A stretch of 46,081 bases of DNA from a virus. Numbering within the stretch: position 1 is the first letter of the stretch; each line of letters begins with the position of its first letter. Below, in pieces: positions 1 through 6,028 of this stretch. Position numbers and translations under genes: made by a program. Below the pieces are notes generated by a model. The model saw only the letters and a list, made by a program, of their open reading frames with translations, was not told where the DNA came from and did no database searches. The stretch spans positions 1 to 46,081 of the IMG/VR virus record IMGVR_UViG_3300009181_000124. The stretch is one strand, 5' to 3'.

Positions 1-903
1 CACTTGTCCACCTGTCATTGTAGCAATGTCTTCTAAAATGAGTTTTCTACGATCTCCAAAGTCAGGAGCTTTTACTGCTGCTACTTTAAGTGTACCTCTG
101 ATTTTGTTTACTACTAATGTTGATAATGCTTCTGCTTCAATGTCTTCAGCAATGATCAATAATGACTTTCCTTGACTTGAAATACCTTCTAAAATAGGTA
201 GTAAATCTTTTGCTTGAGTAAATTTCTTGTCAGCAATTAAAATGTATGGATCTTCTAAGGTACAGTTCATTGAGTTGTTGTCTGTAACAAAGTAATGTGA
301 CTTGTACCCTCTGTCGAATTGCATACCTTCTACTGTTTCAAGATATGTTTCTCCACTTTTAGACTCTTCAATGTGAACTACTCCTTCACGACCTACTTTT
401 TCCATTGCCGCGGCAATTAACTTTCCAATTTCACCATCGTTGTTTGCAGAAATAGTAGCTACTTGTTCTAGTTGAGTTTCTGAAGTGATGTCTTTAGACA
501 CTTCCTTACGTAAAGCATTTACTACTTCTTTTACAGCTAAGTCAATGCCTCTTTTTATTTCTACTGCATTTGCTCCTTTGTCTAAGTAAGTTAAACCTTC
601 ATTAATGATTGCTTGTGCTAGTAAGGTTGAAGTAGTTGTTCCGTCACCTGCATTGTTGCCTGTTTTAATGGCTGCCTGTTTGATCATTTGAGCGCCCATG
701 TTTTCAGTTGGGTCTTCTAAATCTGAAATTTGTTTTGCAACCGAGACTCCATCCTTTGTCATGTTTATGTCTCCAAACTCATTTTTAAATACAACACATC
801 TACCATTTGGTCCTAATGTAGCACATACAGTATTGGCCAATTTATTTATACCAATAGCTAGTTTTTTTCTTGCTTCTGTTCCTAATTTAATTTCTTTATT
901 CAT
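1..903 (-). CDS. groEL: Chaperonin GroEL, N-terminal 301 residues (cut by window edge)
   Basis: Large subunit of the ATP-driven chaperonin that folds proteins in the cytoplasm; in phages it usually helps fold capsid or other virion proteins. The frame is open from the ATG at 903 to the window edge. Hallmarks sit at E. coli-like positions: TLGPNGR at 29-35, TKDGVSVAK at 49-57, the nucleotide-binding DGTTT at 87-91, and the apical-domain stretch GMQFDRGY. The C-terminal half, with the second ATPase Asp, lies outside the window, so completeness cannot be judged. GroES lies upstream at 1952-1656 but is separated from GroEL by a homing endonuclease gene. The pair presumably belongs to one late transcription unit led by the class II motif before groES. 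Confidence 0.97.
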   Translation of the reverse strand, partial: MNKEIKLGTEARKKLAIGINKLANTVCATLGPNGRCVVFKNEFGDINMTKDGVSVAKQISDLEDPTENMGAQMIKQAAIKTGNNAGDGTTTSTLLAQAIINEGLTYLDKGANAVEIKRGIDLAVKEVVNALRKEVSKDITSETQLEQVATISANNDGEIGKLIAAAMEKVGREGVVHIEESKSGETYLETVEGMQFDRGYKSHYFVTDNNSMNCTLEDPYILIADKKFTQAKDLLPILEGISSQGKSLLIIAEDIEAEALSTLVVNKIRGTLKVAAVKAPDFGDRRKLILEDIATMTGGQV

Positions 904-925
904 TTATTTATTGTTTATTTATTGT

Positions 926-1612
926 TTATTTATATTTCCATTTATAACCACCTGATTTTTTTAGTTTTCCTCTTATAGCATCATTAATACAACCTTGATT
1001 TAAATTTAAAGAATCGGCTGCTTTTTTTCCACTTTCCCATTCTTTTATAAAATTTCCTTTTAAATCATATTGTAAAATAGGTATTGATTTAGCTTTACTT
1101 AAATTTTTACAATGTTCTTCAGATTTAGGTTTTTGACATTTTTCTTTAAATCCTTCTGGTTTAGGATGTTTATTTTTTAGACCTATTTTATTTTTAGATT
1201 CTTGAGAATGTTTAGGTTTACCTAACATCTTTTCTCTTTTCTTTTGTGTTGATTCATTAGATTGTTTTTTACCTAAATGAGATACTCGTATTTTATTTTT
1301 TTGTTCTTCAGTTAATACACTCCAACCTCTACTTCTATTTGTTTTATTATAAAACAACGGATTACTAGCTACATCAAACTTCTTTAACCAATACTCTTCT
1401 CTTTCATTTATTTTAGAAATATCTTCAATATATTCTAATATTTCTTCAATCAAATCTAACTTAGGATCATTTATATATTTTTTATAATCTATTAAATAAT
1501 CAACTCCGGAGCCTTTATAATATTTACTATTGCTGCCGTTATGTTTACCTATGTAATATTTTCCAGTAGCGATAATTTGTCTTCGGTAGATGTGAGGTTT
1601 TGAGAAATCCAT
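926..1612 (-). CDS. Free-standing GIY-YIG-type homing endonuclease with NUMOD repeats
   Basis: Probable DNA endonuclease of the selfish, free-standing kind common in T4-like phages. The N-terminal region has a degenerate GIY-YIG pattern (HIYRRQ, then KYYIGKHNG, YYKGSG, and NEREEYW). The middle has lysine-rich NUMOD3-like repeats (HLGKKQS, MLGKPKHSQESKNKIG, KSEEHCKNLS), and the C-terminus has a NUMOD1-like DNA-binding module (PILQYDLKGNFIKEW, GGYKWKYK). An in-frame TTG lies at 1630, but I chose the ATG at 1612 because a class II TATTTATAATAAA motif directly precedes it. The gene sits between groES (ends 1656) and groEL (starts 903), so it interrupts a chaperonin pair that is normally adjacent. 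Its activity and target are inferred. Confidence 0.85.
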   Translation of the reverse strand: MDFSKPHIYRRQIIATGKYYIGKHNGSNSKYYKGSGVDYLIDYKKYINDPKLDLIEEILEYIEDISKINEREEYWLKKFDVASNPLFYNKTNRSRGWSVLTEEQKNKIRVSHLGKKQSNESTQKKREKMLGKPKHSQESKNKIGLKNKHPKPEGFKEKCQKPKSEEHCKNLSKAKSIPILQYDLKGNFIKEWESGKKAADSLNLNQGCINDAIRGKLKKSGGYKWKYK

Positions 1613-1617
1613 TTTAT

Positions 1618-1625
1618 TATAAATA
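1618..1625 (-). promoter_or_regulatory. Class II (late-type) motif before homing endonuclease
   Basis: In the sense direction the sequence reads TATATTTATAATAAAATG, with the ATG of the endonuclease at 1612. The same motif precedes structural genes elsewhere in the window. It may be a phage-specific late promoter or a translation signal. Confidence 0.45.
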
Positions 1626-1655
1626 TACAAAAAAATTAGATCTACTAAAGATGGT

Positions 1656-1952
1656 CTAAATCTCTTCTAAGATAATTGCGATTACTTGATTTTCTGCTGT
1701 TCCATAATATTCTTCTCCTTCAAATTCAATTTTGGTTGGACCTATTTGAGGTAAAATTACCTTTTGACCTACTTTTAATGTTGTTGGAACGAATTCTCCT
1801 GTTGCACAGTAGTAACCAGGACCTACAGATACAATAGTACCTACTAGAGATTTTTCCTTTCCGAGGTCAGGAACGATAATGTTTCCGTAAGTGACTTCTT
1901 CTTCTACTTTGGGTTTGACAATGATACTGTTGAATACAGCTGTTAACTTCAT
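1656..1952 (-). CDS. groES: Co-chaperonin GroES
   Basis: Small heptameric lid of the chaperonin, 98 residues, the usual length for GroES (about 97). The N-terminal strand (VFNSIIVKPK), the mobile loop region (EEVTYGNIIVPDLGKEKS, about 17-35), and the roof and C-terminal strand (VGQKVILP, EGEEYYGTAENQVIAII) are recognisable. The mobile loop would contact the GroEL apical domain. The gene is preceded by a rho-independent terminator and a class II motif, so it appears to start its own unit with the homing endonuclease and groEL downstream. Phage-encoded GroES/GroEL pairs are known in several large phages; this one is ordinary in length and motifs. Confidence 0.93.
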   Translation of the reverse strand: MKLTAVFNSIIVKPKVEEEVTYGNIIVPDLGKEKSLVGTIVSVGPGYYCATGEFVPTTLKVGQKVILPQIGPTKIEFEGEEYYGTAENQVIAIILEEI

Positions 1953-1986
1953 AACTTTATTTTTTTGTTTATAACTTATTTTACTA

Positions 1987-1998
1987 TGATAAATATAT
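1987..1998 (-). promoter_or_regulatory. Class II (late-type) motif before groES
   Basis: The sense sequence AATATATTTATCAT lies immediately after the terminator at 2001-2025 and about 35 nt before the groES ATG. It matches the motif before the holin-like gene (TATATTTATCATAA). It probably starts the groES-groEL unit. Confidence 0.5.
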
Positions 1999-2000
1999 TA

Positions 2001-2025
2001 AAAAAAGCTTGCGTTAACAAGCTTT
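2001..2025 (-). terminator. Rho-independent terminator
   Basis: The sense strand carries a perfect 8-bp stem (AAAGCTTG / CAAGCTTT) with a TTAACG loop followed by a T-run. It lies 15 nt after the 41-residue ORF and before the groES promoter, so it separates the sliding-clamp unit from the chaperonin unit. Confidence 0.85.
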
Positions 2026-2039
2026 AATTTATTTTATTT

Positions 2040-2165
2040 TTATTTAATATAATTAATTTTATCAACAGTGGTTTGATCTTCTAATAGTTTTTTATACTCG
2101 CTTTCAGTAATTAATCCAGCAAGTTTTTGCATTCTGCGGAATTGTTCGTTTAATGGTTGTTTCAT
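2040..2165 (-). CDS. Small phage protein, 41 residues
   Basis: An ATG at 2165 opens a 41-residue frame: MKQPLNEQFRRMQKLAGL, then ITESEYKKLLEDQ. The EQFxRMQKLAGxITE pattern recurs in small proteins and in the termini of larger proteins of T4-like marine phages. I know it as a recurrent phage motif without an assigned function. A class II motif (sense ATATTTATAGTAAA) lies upstream, and the gene is followed by a strong terminator. It is too short for standard ORF cut-offs, but coding is supported by the spacing, the family pattern and the tidy terminator. Confidence 0.7.
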   Translation of the reverse strand: MKQPLNEQFRRMQKLAGLITESEYKKLLEDQTTVDKINYIK

Positions 2166-2179
2166 TGTTTTATATTTTA

Positions 2180-2389
2180 CTATAAATATTGTTCTTCTTC
2201 AACTAATTGAGCTTCTTCAATTTTCTCCACAAAATAGTATATTCCGTTTTTCTTCAATACAGCATCAGCATAAATGTATTCCTTATACTCCTGTACCATG
2301 TCTTCTTTTATATATGTTTCTTTAATGGTGCGTTTGATGAAGTATAAACTGTCTTCCCAATTTACAACTTGTTTGACTATTGTGAACAT
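2180..2389 (-). CDS. Hypothetical protein, 69 residues
   Basis: Unrecognised acidic protein (MFTIVKQVVNWEDSLYF ... EEAQLVEEEQYL) with no clear motif, membrane segment or Cys cluster. Its ATG overlaps the stop codon of the sliding-clamp gene, so the two are translationally coupled. A class II motif overlaps its stop codon and serves the next small gene. The coupling to the clamp hints at a replication-linked or clamp-related role, but the protein itself does not show this. Confidence 0.65.
   Translation of the reverse strand: MFTIVKQVVNWEDSLYFIKRTIKETYIKEDMVQEYKEYIYADAVLKKNGIYYFVEKIEEAQLVEEEQYL
2181..2188 (-). promoter_or_regulatory. Class II (late-type) motif before 41-residue gene
   Basis: The sense sequence AATATTTATAGTAAAAT lies about 15 nt before the ATG at 2165 and overlaps the stop codon of the preceding gene. 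Confidence 0.4.
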
Positions 2390-3123
2390 TACATGTCCTT
2401 TTTAACAATGTAATATGTACTTTTTACATTGTTTGTTTTAAATTCTAGCTTCAACAGTCCTTCTAAGTTAACGTATATTTTAGCTGACTCATAGTCTTTG
2501 TTACAAGAAAGTATTTCTTTAAATAAGTCTGAGTTAAATGCTAGTTCAAAGATTTTACTAGTATTTTTACTAATGTTTAAATAGTAAGACACTTTATTTG
2601 CATATTCAATGTCTCCACCAAATGTAAGTTCTAATTGTGGATCACCATCTAAACTTTGACATGGATTGATAACTACTGTAGTACTTTCTGCTAATGCTGA
2701 TTTAGCTTTAATTAAAGCAACAACTACTTCAGATTCTAAGTCAACTTCAATGTCCCATTCTTCAGAACCATTGTATGCTCCTGTTTTTGAAACTGTTAAA
2801 ATGTCTGCTAATGAGTAGTTGACTGTGAATTGTTGATCAGCAATGATTAGTTTAGTAAAAATTTTGTGACTTTTAATAAAGGTCAACATTACTTCACCAG
2901 CCGTAATTCCAATTAGTTTAAGTAACTGTGAAGTGTTACTAATGCCAAATGATGAGTTTTCTAAATTAAAGTTATTGTGACTTACTTCACCAATCATTTC
3001 TCGTGATGGTGATGTGAATTTAATGTTTAAATTATTGTCTTTGACGTCCCACTTAACAGACTCAATTAAGCCGTTAAGATAGTATTTGTTTATAACATTT
3101 TGTAATTCTACTTTGTTTATCAC
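2389..3123 (-). CDS. DNA polymerase sliding clamp (T4 gp45-like)
   Basis: Probable processivity clamp for the family B polymerase; in T4-like phages it forms a trimeric ring and also activates late transcription. At 244 residues it is close to T4 gp45 (228). The sequence is divergent. The call rests on overall pattern: repeated beta-rich clamp-like stretches (KLIIADQQFTVNYSLADIL, AKIYVNLEGLLKLEFKTNN) and the final strand STYYIVKKDM, which resembles the end of gp45-type clamps. The rest of the T4-like replisome is present, and the polymerase C-terminal half ends in a clamp-binding-like FFTF. It has its own class I promoter at 3136-3167. A structure prediction would confirm the fold. Confidence 0.7.
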   Translation of the reverse strand: MINKVELQNVINKYYLNGLIESVKWDVKDNNLNIKFTSPSREMIGEVSHNNFNLENSSFGISNTSQLLKLIGITAGEVMLTFIKSHKIFTKLIIADQQFTVNYSLADILTVSKTGAYNGSEEWDIEVDLESEVVVALIKAKSALAESTTVVINPCQSLDGDPQLELTFGGDIEYANKVSYYLNISKNTSKIFELAFNSDLFKEILSCNKDYESAKIYVNLEGLLKLEFKTNNVKSTYYIVKKDM

Positions 3124-3129
3124 TTTTTT

Positions 3130-3354
3130 TTATTTTAAATATATAAATAAAAATCTTAAAAGCCTAACTAAATTGGTAAATTTATAATTATCTAAATAAG
3201 ATTGAAAATCAGAAGAATTTATATTAGTAGGATATTTTGTTGTTTTACCTAAAAATTCAGCGATATATCTTAAGTATAATTTAGATGTATTAGGTGAATA
3301 ATTTAAGTACTCTAACTTTTGTTTACAAATCTCGGAGTAATCCAATTTTTTCAT
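3130..3354 (-). pseudogene. Truncated tyrosine recombinase, N-terminal core-binding domain only
   Basis: The 74-residue frame resembles the N-terminal SAM-like (core-binding) domain of XerC/integron-type tyrosine recombinases: CKQKLEYLNYSPNTSKLYLR, YIAEFLGK, then INSSDFQSYLDNY. The YSPNT-x3-YL pattern and the following helix are typical. The catalytic domain with its Arg/His/Tyr residues is absent. The final 16 or so residues (FTNLVRLLRFLFIYLK) are encoded by the class I promoter of the sliding clamp, so the original gene was cut at about 3170. It lies directly beside the attC-like array, where an integron would carry its integrase gene. It may be a broken integron integrase or another Xer-like remnant. 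An N-terminal domain alone cannot recombine DNA. Confidence 0.65.
3136..3167 (-). promoter_or_regulatory. Class I promoter before sliding clamp
   Basis: The sense strand reads TTAGGCTT-N16-TATATTTAAAA, ending 13 nt before the clamp ATG. It overlaps the end of the truncated recombinase ORF, whose last residues are encoded by the promoter itself. Confidence 0.8.
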
Positions 3355-3389
3355 ATGTTAAAGCATTAATAGTTAATATTTTATAAAAG

Positions 3390-3415
3390 GTTAGATATAT
3401 AATATAGTTATATGC
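3390..3415 (-). other. attI-like region: two recombination cores
   Basis: On the plus strand GTTAGAT (3390-3396, an exact GTTRRRY core) is followed by GTTATATGC (3407-3415). The second core is the left boundary of the first cassette and is the exact reverse complement of the outer core of attC1 at 3644-3652. No long inverted repeat like the attC sites surrounds it, as expected of an attI rather than an attC. It lies between the truncated recombinase start (3354) and the first cassette gene. Confidence 0.5.
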
Positions 3416-3615
3416 TATTTTAAACAGAAGTACTTAACAAAATCTTCTTCGTTAAAAATTGAATATTGACCTGTCCCATCATTAGGTTCTACTAATTTGT
3501 TTTGCCAAATTGAACTTTCTGCATAATATTCGTATTCTTTGCCTTTTGTGAAAATCTCTTTTTCGTAGGCAGAACCTTTGTTTTTAAACATTGTTACTTT
3601 TGCTATTACTTTCAT
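3415..3615 (-). CDS. Cassette 1 gene: hypothetical protein, 66 residues
   Basis: Small unrecognised protein (MKVIAKVTMFKNKGSAYEKE ... EEDFVKYFCLK). The pattern of beta strands with KGKEYEYYAE and a C-terminal FNEEDFVKYF resembles small DUF-type cassette or phage proteins with an SH3-like fold, but I cannot name a family. The stop codon starts at the last base of the GTTATATGC core, so the gene fills the cassette completely. It has an A/T-rich leader typical of Bacteroidota starts. Function unknown. Confidence 0.75.
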   Translation of the reverse strand: MKVIAKVTMFKNKGSAYEKEIFTKGKEYEYYAESSIWQNKLVEPNDGTGQYSIFNEEDFVKYFCLK

Positions 3616-3643
3616 TTTATTATTGATTTGCGAAAGAAAAACA

Positions 3644-3778
3644 GCATATAACAGCGTGTATAAAAAATGGCGGGTTTAGTGCCATTAAGAAACATTTTGA
3701 TGATATGAACTGCATTGCTTTCAAGTTAATTTTGTGCTTTAATTCCGCCACTTCTTATACACTCAAAACGTTATACGC
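3644..3778. repeat. attC-like site 1 (135 bp)
   Basis: The plus strand runs from GCATATAAC (3644-3652) to GTTATACGC (3770-3778). The inner arms pair as GTGTATAA/TTATACAC and TGGCGG/CCGCCA, with an imperfect central region. The outer core is the exact reverse complement of GTTATATGC at 3407-3415. Confidence 0.85.
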
Positions 3779-3793
3779 AAATAAAAATTACTA

Positions 3794-3991
3794 TTAGCGT
3801 TCCTTCCCTGTCATATAGTTTATTTCAATATCCTTCTTCCCCGCAAGTGCGTTCTTTGCATATTCATAAGCCTGTCTTACTTGTCTATCATGGCACGTTA
3901 CACCTTTGCTGCTTTCATGGATATTTGAAGTTATCCGCAATGCTTCAATTATTGTTTCTAATTGAAATTTGTAAATTGTTATTTCTTCCAT
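3794..3991 (-). CDS. Cassette 2 gene: hypothetical helical protein, 65 residues
   Basis: Small, mostly helical protein (MEEITIYKFQLETIIEALRI ... VRQAYEYAKNALAGKKDIEI), unrecognised. GC-richer codons (CGC, GCG, CCC) set it apart from phage genes. It sits between the core at 3770-3778 and the outer core of attC2 at 4024-4032, whose sequences are exact reverse complements. No signal peptide or membrane segment. Function unknown. Confidence 0.75.
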   Translation of the reverse strand: MEEITIYKFQLETIIEALRITSNIHESSKGVTCHDRQVRQAYEYAKNALAGKKDIEINYMTGKER

Positions 3992-4023
3992 TCTATTTAG
4001 TTTATCGTTAGTAATTTTTATCA

Positions 4024-4091
4024 GCGTATAACAGCACCTTAGCGTCAGCTTCGTTCCTCAGCCGAACGCCAAGCTGCAAAACGTTATGTGC
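4024..4091. repeat. attC-like site 2 (68 bp)
   Basis: The plus strand runs from GCGTATAAC (4024-4032) to GTTATGTGC (4083-4091). The arms GCACCTTAGCGT and ACGCCAAGCTGC pair at 10 of 12 positions. The outer core is the exact reverse complement of the core that opens cassette 2 (GTTATACGC, 3770-3778). The 68-bp length is within the range known for integron attC sites. Confidence 0.88.
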
Positions 4092-4095
4092 AAGG

Positions 4096-4428
4096 CTACC
4101 TATACACACCATCGAACCTTTTTCTCATTGTTTCATCAAATAGTATTGTTCCAACCATCTTGATATATTTATCAGCAAGTTTCCCTATCCACTTCATATC
4201 TCTCCAACTCATTTTTTGCCCTTTCAATGGTTCTTTTCTTGCAACAAATTGTTTTTGTCTATCAGACCATTTAATGAGAAAAAGTTCTTTGTTAAACTCT
4301 ATTACCGAGCCTACAAAAATATCGTTTCCGTTTGCGTCTTTAATTCCAATATCCTCACCCGCCCTGCACATAACAGCACCTTGTTGCAATGCGGGGCTTT
4401 TCGGTTCATTCAAATTTTGTTCTTCCAT
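4096..4428 (-). CDS. Cassette 3 gene: YopX-like protein, 110 residues
   Basis: The central part resembles YopX-family phage proteins: IGIKDANGNDIFVGSVIEF matches their (T/I)GLKDxNGxxIYxGDIV block, followed by a beta-rich segment (LFLIKWSDRQKQFVARK) and a C-terminal stretch (YIKMVGTILFDETM) that recalls the family's xxVIGNIYENPxL end. Family members are small proteins of unknown function in phages and mobile elements. The first 18 or so codons lie inside the outer arm of attC3, so the attC hairpin is partly coding. A start at the internal Met (MCRAGED) is possible. It is one of seven cassette genes, all on the minus strand. Confidence 0.7.
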   Translation of the reverse strand: MEEQNLNEPKSPALQQGAVMCRAGEDIGIKDANGNDIFVGSVIEFNKELFLIKWSDRQKQFVARKEPLKGQKMSWRDMKWIGKLADKYIKMVGTILFDETMRKRFDGVYR

Positions 4429-4502
4429 TGTAATTTATTTTTAAGTTGATAATTTCGTTCTTCTAATCCCGCACTGACAACAAGCTGCGGAACGTTATAG
4501 GT
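4366..4502. repeat. attC-like site 3 (137 bp), overlapping a gene start
   Basis: The plus strand runs from GCACATAAC (4366-4374) to GTTATAGGT (4494-4502). The arms GCACCTTGTTG and CAACAAGCTGC pair, as do TGCGGG and CCCGCA. The outer core is the exact reverse complement of the opening core of cassette 3 (GTTATGTGC, 4083-4091). The left arm encodes the first residues of the cassette 3 protein. Confidence 0.85.
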
Positions 4503-4506
4503 AAGG

Positions 4507-4695
4507 CTAAGACAATACCCATTCTAATATTTTAATCTGATTTGAAAGTGTTGCAATATCTGAAAGCATATCTGTATTTTGTTCAGTCATTATACCGCCA
4601 TTTCTACTTAACAAATCTTGTCTTTGCTCGTGTATTTCAGATATTTCAACCTTAATACTTTCAATCATTCTTTCAATTTGTTCTTTACTCTGCAT
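4507..4695 (-). CDS. Cassette 4 gene: short coiled-coil protein, 62 residues
   Basis: Small protein with heptad-like pattern over most of its length (EQIERMIESIKVEISEIHEQ, then DIATLSNQIKILEWVL), consistent with a two-helix coiled coil. No recognised family, signal peptide or membrane segment. It lies between core GTTATAGGT (4494-4502) and the reverse-complementary outer core of attC4. Function unknown; a small oligomerising or antitoxin-like protein cannot be excluded, and nothing specific supports either. Confidence 0.72.
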   Translation of the reverse strand: MQSKEQIERMIESIKVEISEIHEQRQDLLSRNGGIMTEQNTDMLSDIATLSNQIKILEWVLS

Positions 4696-4719
4696 CTTTT
4701 TAAGTTTGTGAGAAGCCCT

Positions 4720-4855
4720 ACCTATAACAGCACATAGGCAATATGGCGGGTTCTCTGGTTAATATTAAGTTCAGTTTTTCAAATCAAGTTTAGTGGTTGC
4801 AGAAAGTTTTGTGTTCCAAATCCGCCACATCGCCTATCTGCAAAACGTTATGTTT
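4720..4855. repeat. attC-like site 4 (136 bp)
   Basis: The plus strand runs from ACCTATAAC (4720-4728) to GTTATGTTT (4847-4855). The arms GCACATAGGCAATATGGCGG and the reverse complement of CCGCCACATCGCCTATCTGC match at 17 of 20 positions. The outer core is the exact reverse complement of the opening core GTTATAGGT (4494-4502). The interior resembles that of attC1. Confidence 0.88.
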
Positions 4856-4862
4856 AATTAAA

Positions 4863-5039
4863 TTATTGTTTTTGAATTTGTTTAATCATTTCATTCATTT
4901 GTGTTTTATCATCTTCAAACTCAAACAGTCTTTCTATTTCTTGAATTTGTTCTTCTGTGGTTTTAAACTCTTTAGTTATCAAACTAAAATCTTTTTCCAC
5001 TATTTTTTCTTCGATTACTTTTAATCTAATTTTACTCAT
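4863..5039 (-). CDS. Cassette 5 gene: hypothetical helical protein, 58 residues
   Basis: The ATG at 5039 opens a 58-residue frame (MSKIRLKVIEEKIVEKDFSL ... NEMIKQIQKQ), just below common ORF cut-offs. It is highly charged and probably all-helical, with no recognised motif. Its stop lies 8 bp from the cassette core at 4847-4855, and its start lies 40 bp from the outer core of attC5, the same layout as its neighbours; this supports it as a real cassette gene. Function unknown. Confidence 0.65.
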   Translation of the reverse strand: MSKIRLKVIEEKIVEKDFSLITKEFKTTEEQIQEIERLFEFEDDKTQMNEMIKQIQKQ

Positions 5040-5078
5040 ATTTTTATTTTTTTAATTTGTAAAACAATAATTTAACTA

Positions 5079-5136
5079 AAACATAACAAAGTGTAAAAAA
5101 CATTAAAACGATTTTTTACACTTGACCGTTATACGC
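5079..5136. repeat. attC-like site 5 (58 bp)
   Basis: The plus strand runs from AAACATAAC (5079-5087) to GTTATACGC (5128-5136). The arms AAGTGTAAAAAA and TTTTTTACACTT are perfectly complementary over 12 bp. The outer core is the exact reverse complement of the opening core GTTATGTTT (4847-4855). Confidence 0.85.
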
Positions 5137-5208
5137 AAGCACTACATTCGTTCTCCGATTTAGCTTTTGTGGAAGTAAAAAAGAAAATAAAAATTTGCCA
5201 ACGCTCAA

Positions 5209-5481
5209 TTAAATTAATTTTGTTACCTCTGACTGACAATACCATTCTCCATTTACAAAATAAGTCCATTGGTCAAAATCCCATTCTGATTTTTCAATCT
5301 TTCCGTTTAATCTTTTGTCGCCACTCCTTACTGTTACATCAGTTCCATTGTCAAGTGGCTTTGGCTCTTCAACTTTTTCAAGTTCATCAATGTATTCTTC
5401 CAAGTCTGTTTCAAATTGTATATGGTCAAAGTTTCTTGTTCCTTGCCAGTATTTATCATTGCTTCTTTTTGGTCTGTTCAT
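5209..5481 (-). CDS. Cassette 6 gene: hypothetical protein, 90 residues
   Basis: Unrecognised acidic protein. The C-terminal half (GTDVTVRSGDKRLNGKIEKS, then YFVNGEWYCQSEVTKL) looks like a small beta barrel of the SH3/Tudor type seen in many short cassette and phage proteins. The N-terminus (MNRPKRSNDKYWQGTRNF) is basic. It lies between attC5 and the degenerate sixth site; 72 bp between attC5 and its stop codon hold nothing I can identify. Function unknown. Confidence 0.72.
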   Translation of the reverse strand: MNRPKRSNDKYWQGTRNFDHIQFETDLEEYIDELEKVEEPKPLDNGTDVTVRSGDKRLNGKIEKSEWDFDQWTYFVNGEWYCQSEVTKLI

Positions 5482-5499
5482 AATGATTTAATTTTAAAA

Positions 5500-5550
5500 T
5501 TGCCTCCCTAAAATTTTAAAGGCTTCGTTTAGCCCCGATACGTTATACGT
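5500..5550. repeat. Degenerate attC-like site 6 (inner core only)
   Basis: The plus strand ends in GATACGTTATACGT (core 5542-5550) after TTAGCCCC, like the inner ends of the other sites. A matching outer TATAAC core was not found. A short inverted repeat GCCT-N14-AGGC lies at about 5501-5524. Probably a decayed or rearranged site. Confidence 0.45.
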
Positions 5551-5938
5551 CATTTTGCTTTTCCCTACCGCCCTCAATACATTCAAGTTTGCCGTTAGTG
5601 AATTTGGCAAAAAACTCATACCAGTCACTTCCAATATTGGAATAGAAATTTACATAACCGTGATGCGGTATTACTTCAAGCCTTTCATTTACTCGCCTCA
5701 AACTGCCCATTAATCCAAGCAACCCTTCTCCATCAGGATGCGGTCTTTCTTCTTTTGGAACTTCCTCGTAATTCCATCTGCTTACTTTGAGTTCTCCTTC
5801 ATCGGTTATGTAAATTTCCGTTAGTTCGCAATCAAAGTCTTTTGTCTGCCAATTTGGATTTTTACCAATTAGTTTTTTTTCTTCATCTGTTACAGGCAAC
5901 TTGTCTGTATTGATGTATAAGTTGTCAAACATTCCCAT
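5543..5938 (-). CDS. Cassette 7 gene: hypothetical protein starting MGMFDNLY, 131 residues
   Basis: The protein begins MGMFDNLYINTDKLP, a start seen in small hypothetical proteins of Bacteroidota and other bacteria. It continues with WQTKDFDCELTEIYI and beta-rich segments ending in NGKLECIEGGREKQNDV. An in-frame GTG start at 5974 exists, but the ATG at 5938 fits the family-type start better. The stop codon (5543-5545) lies inside the core GTTATACGT of the degenerate site 6. Function unknown. Confidence 0.72.
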   Translation of the reverse strand: MGMFDNLYINTDKLPVTDEEKKLIGKNPNWQTKDFDCELTEIYITDEGELKVSRWNYEEVPKEERPHPDGEGLLGLMGSLRRVNERLEVIPHHGYVNFYSNIGSDWYEFFAKFTNGKLECIEGGREKQNDV

Positions 5939-6028
5939 TTTTATATTTTGTTTTTGATTAATATTTGTTGCCACTTCTATTTTTAAAATCTATTCTATTT
6001 CAACTACCCACTACACGGGCTTACGCAC

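Noticed and set aside
4088-4449. Two plus-strand ORFs opposite the YopX-like cassette gene
   Set aside because: They overlap the minus-strand gene completely and lack family features; attC and phage context support the minus strand.
5169-5483. Plus-strand 104-residue ORF opposite cassette 6
   Set aside because: Low-complexity Leu/Phe/His-rich antisense shadow; the minus-strand frame is better supported.
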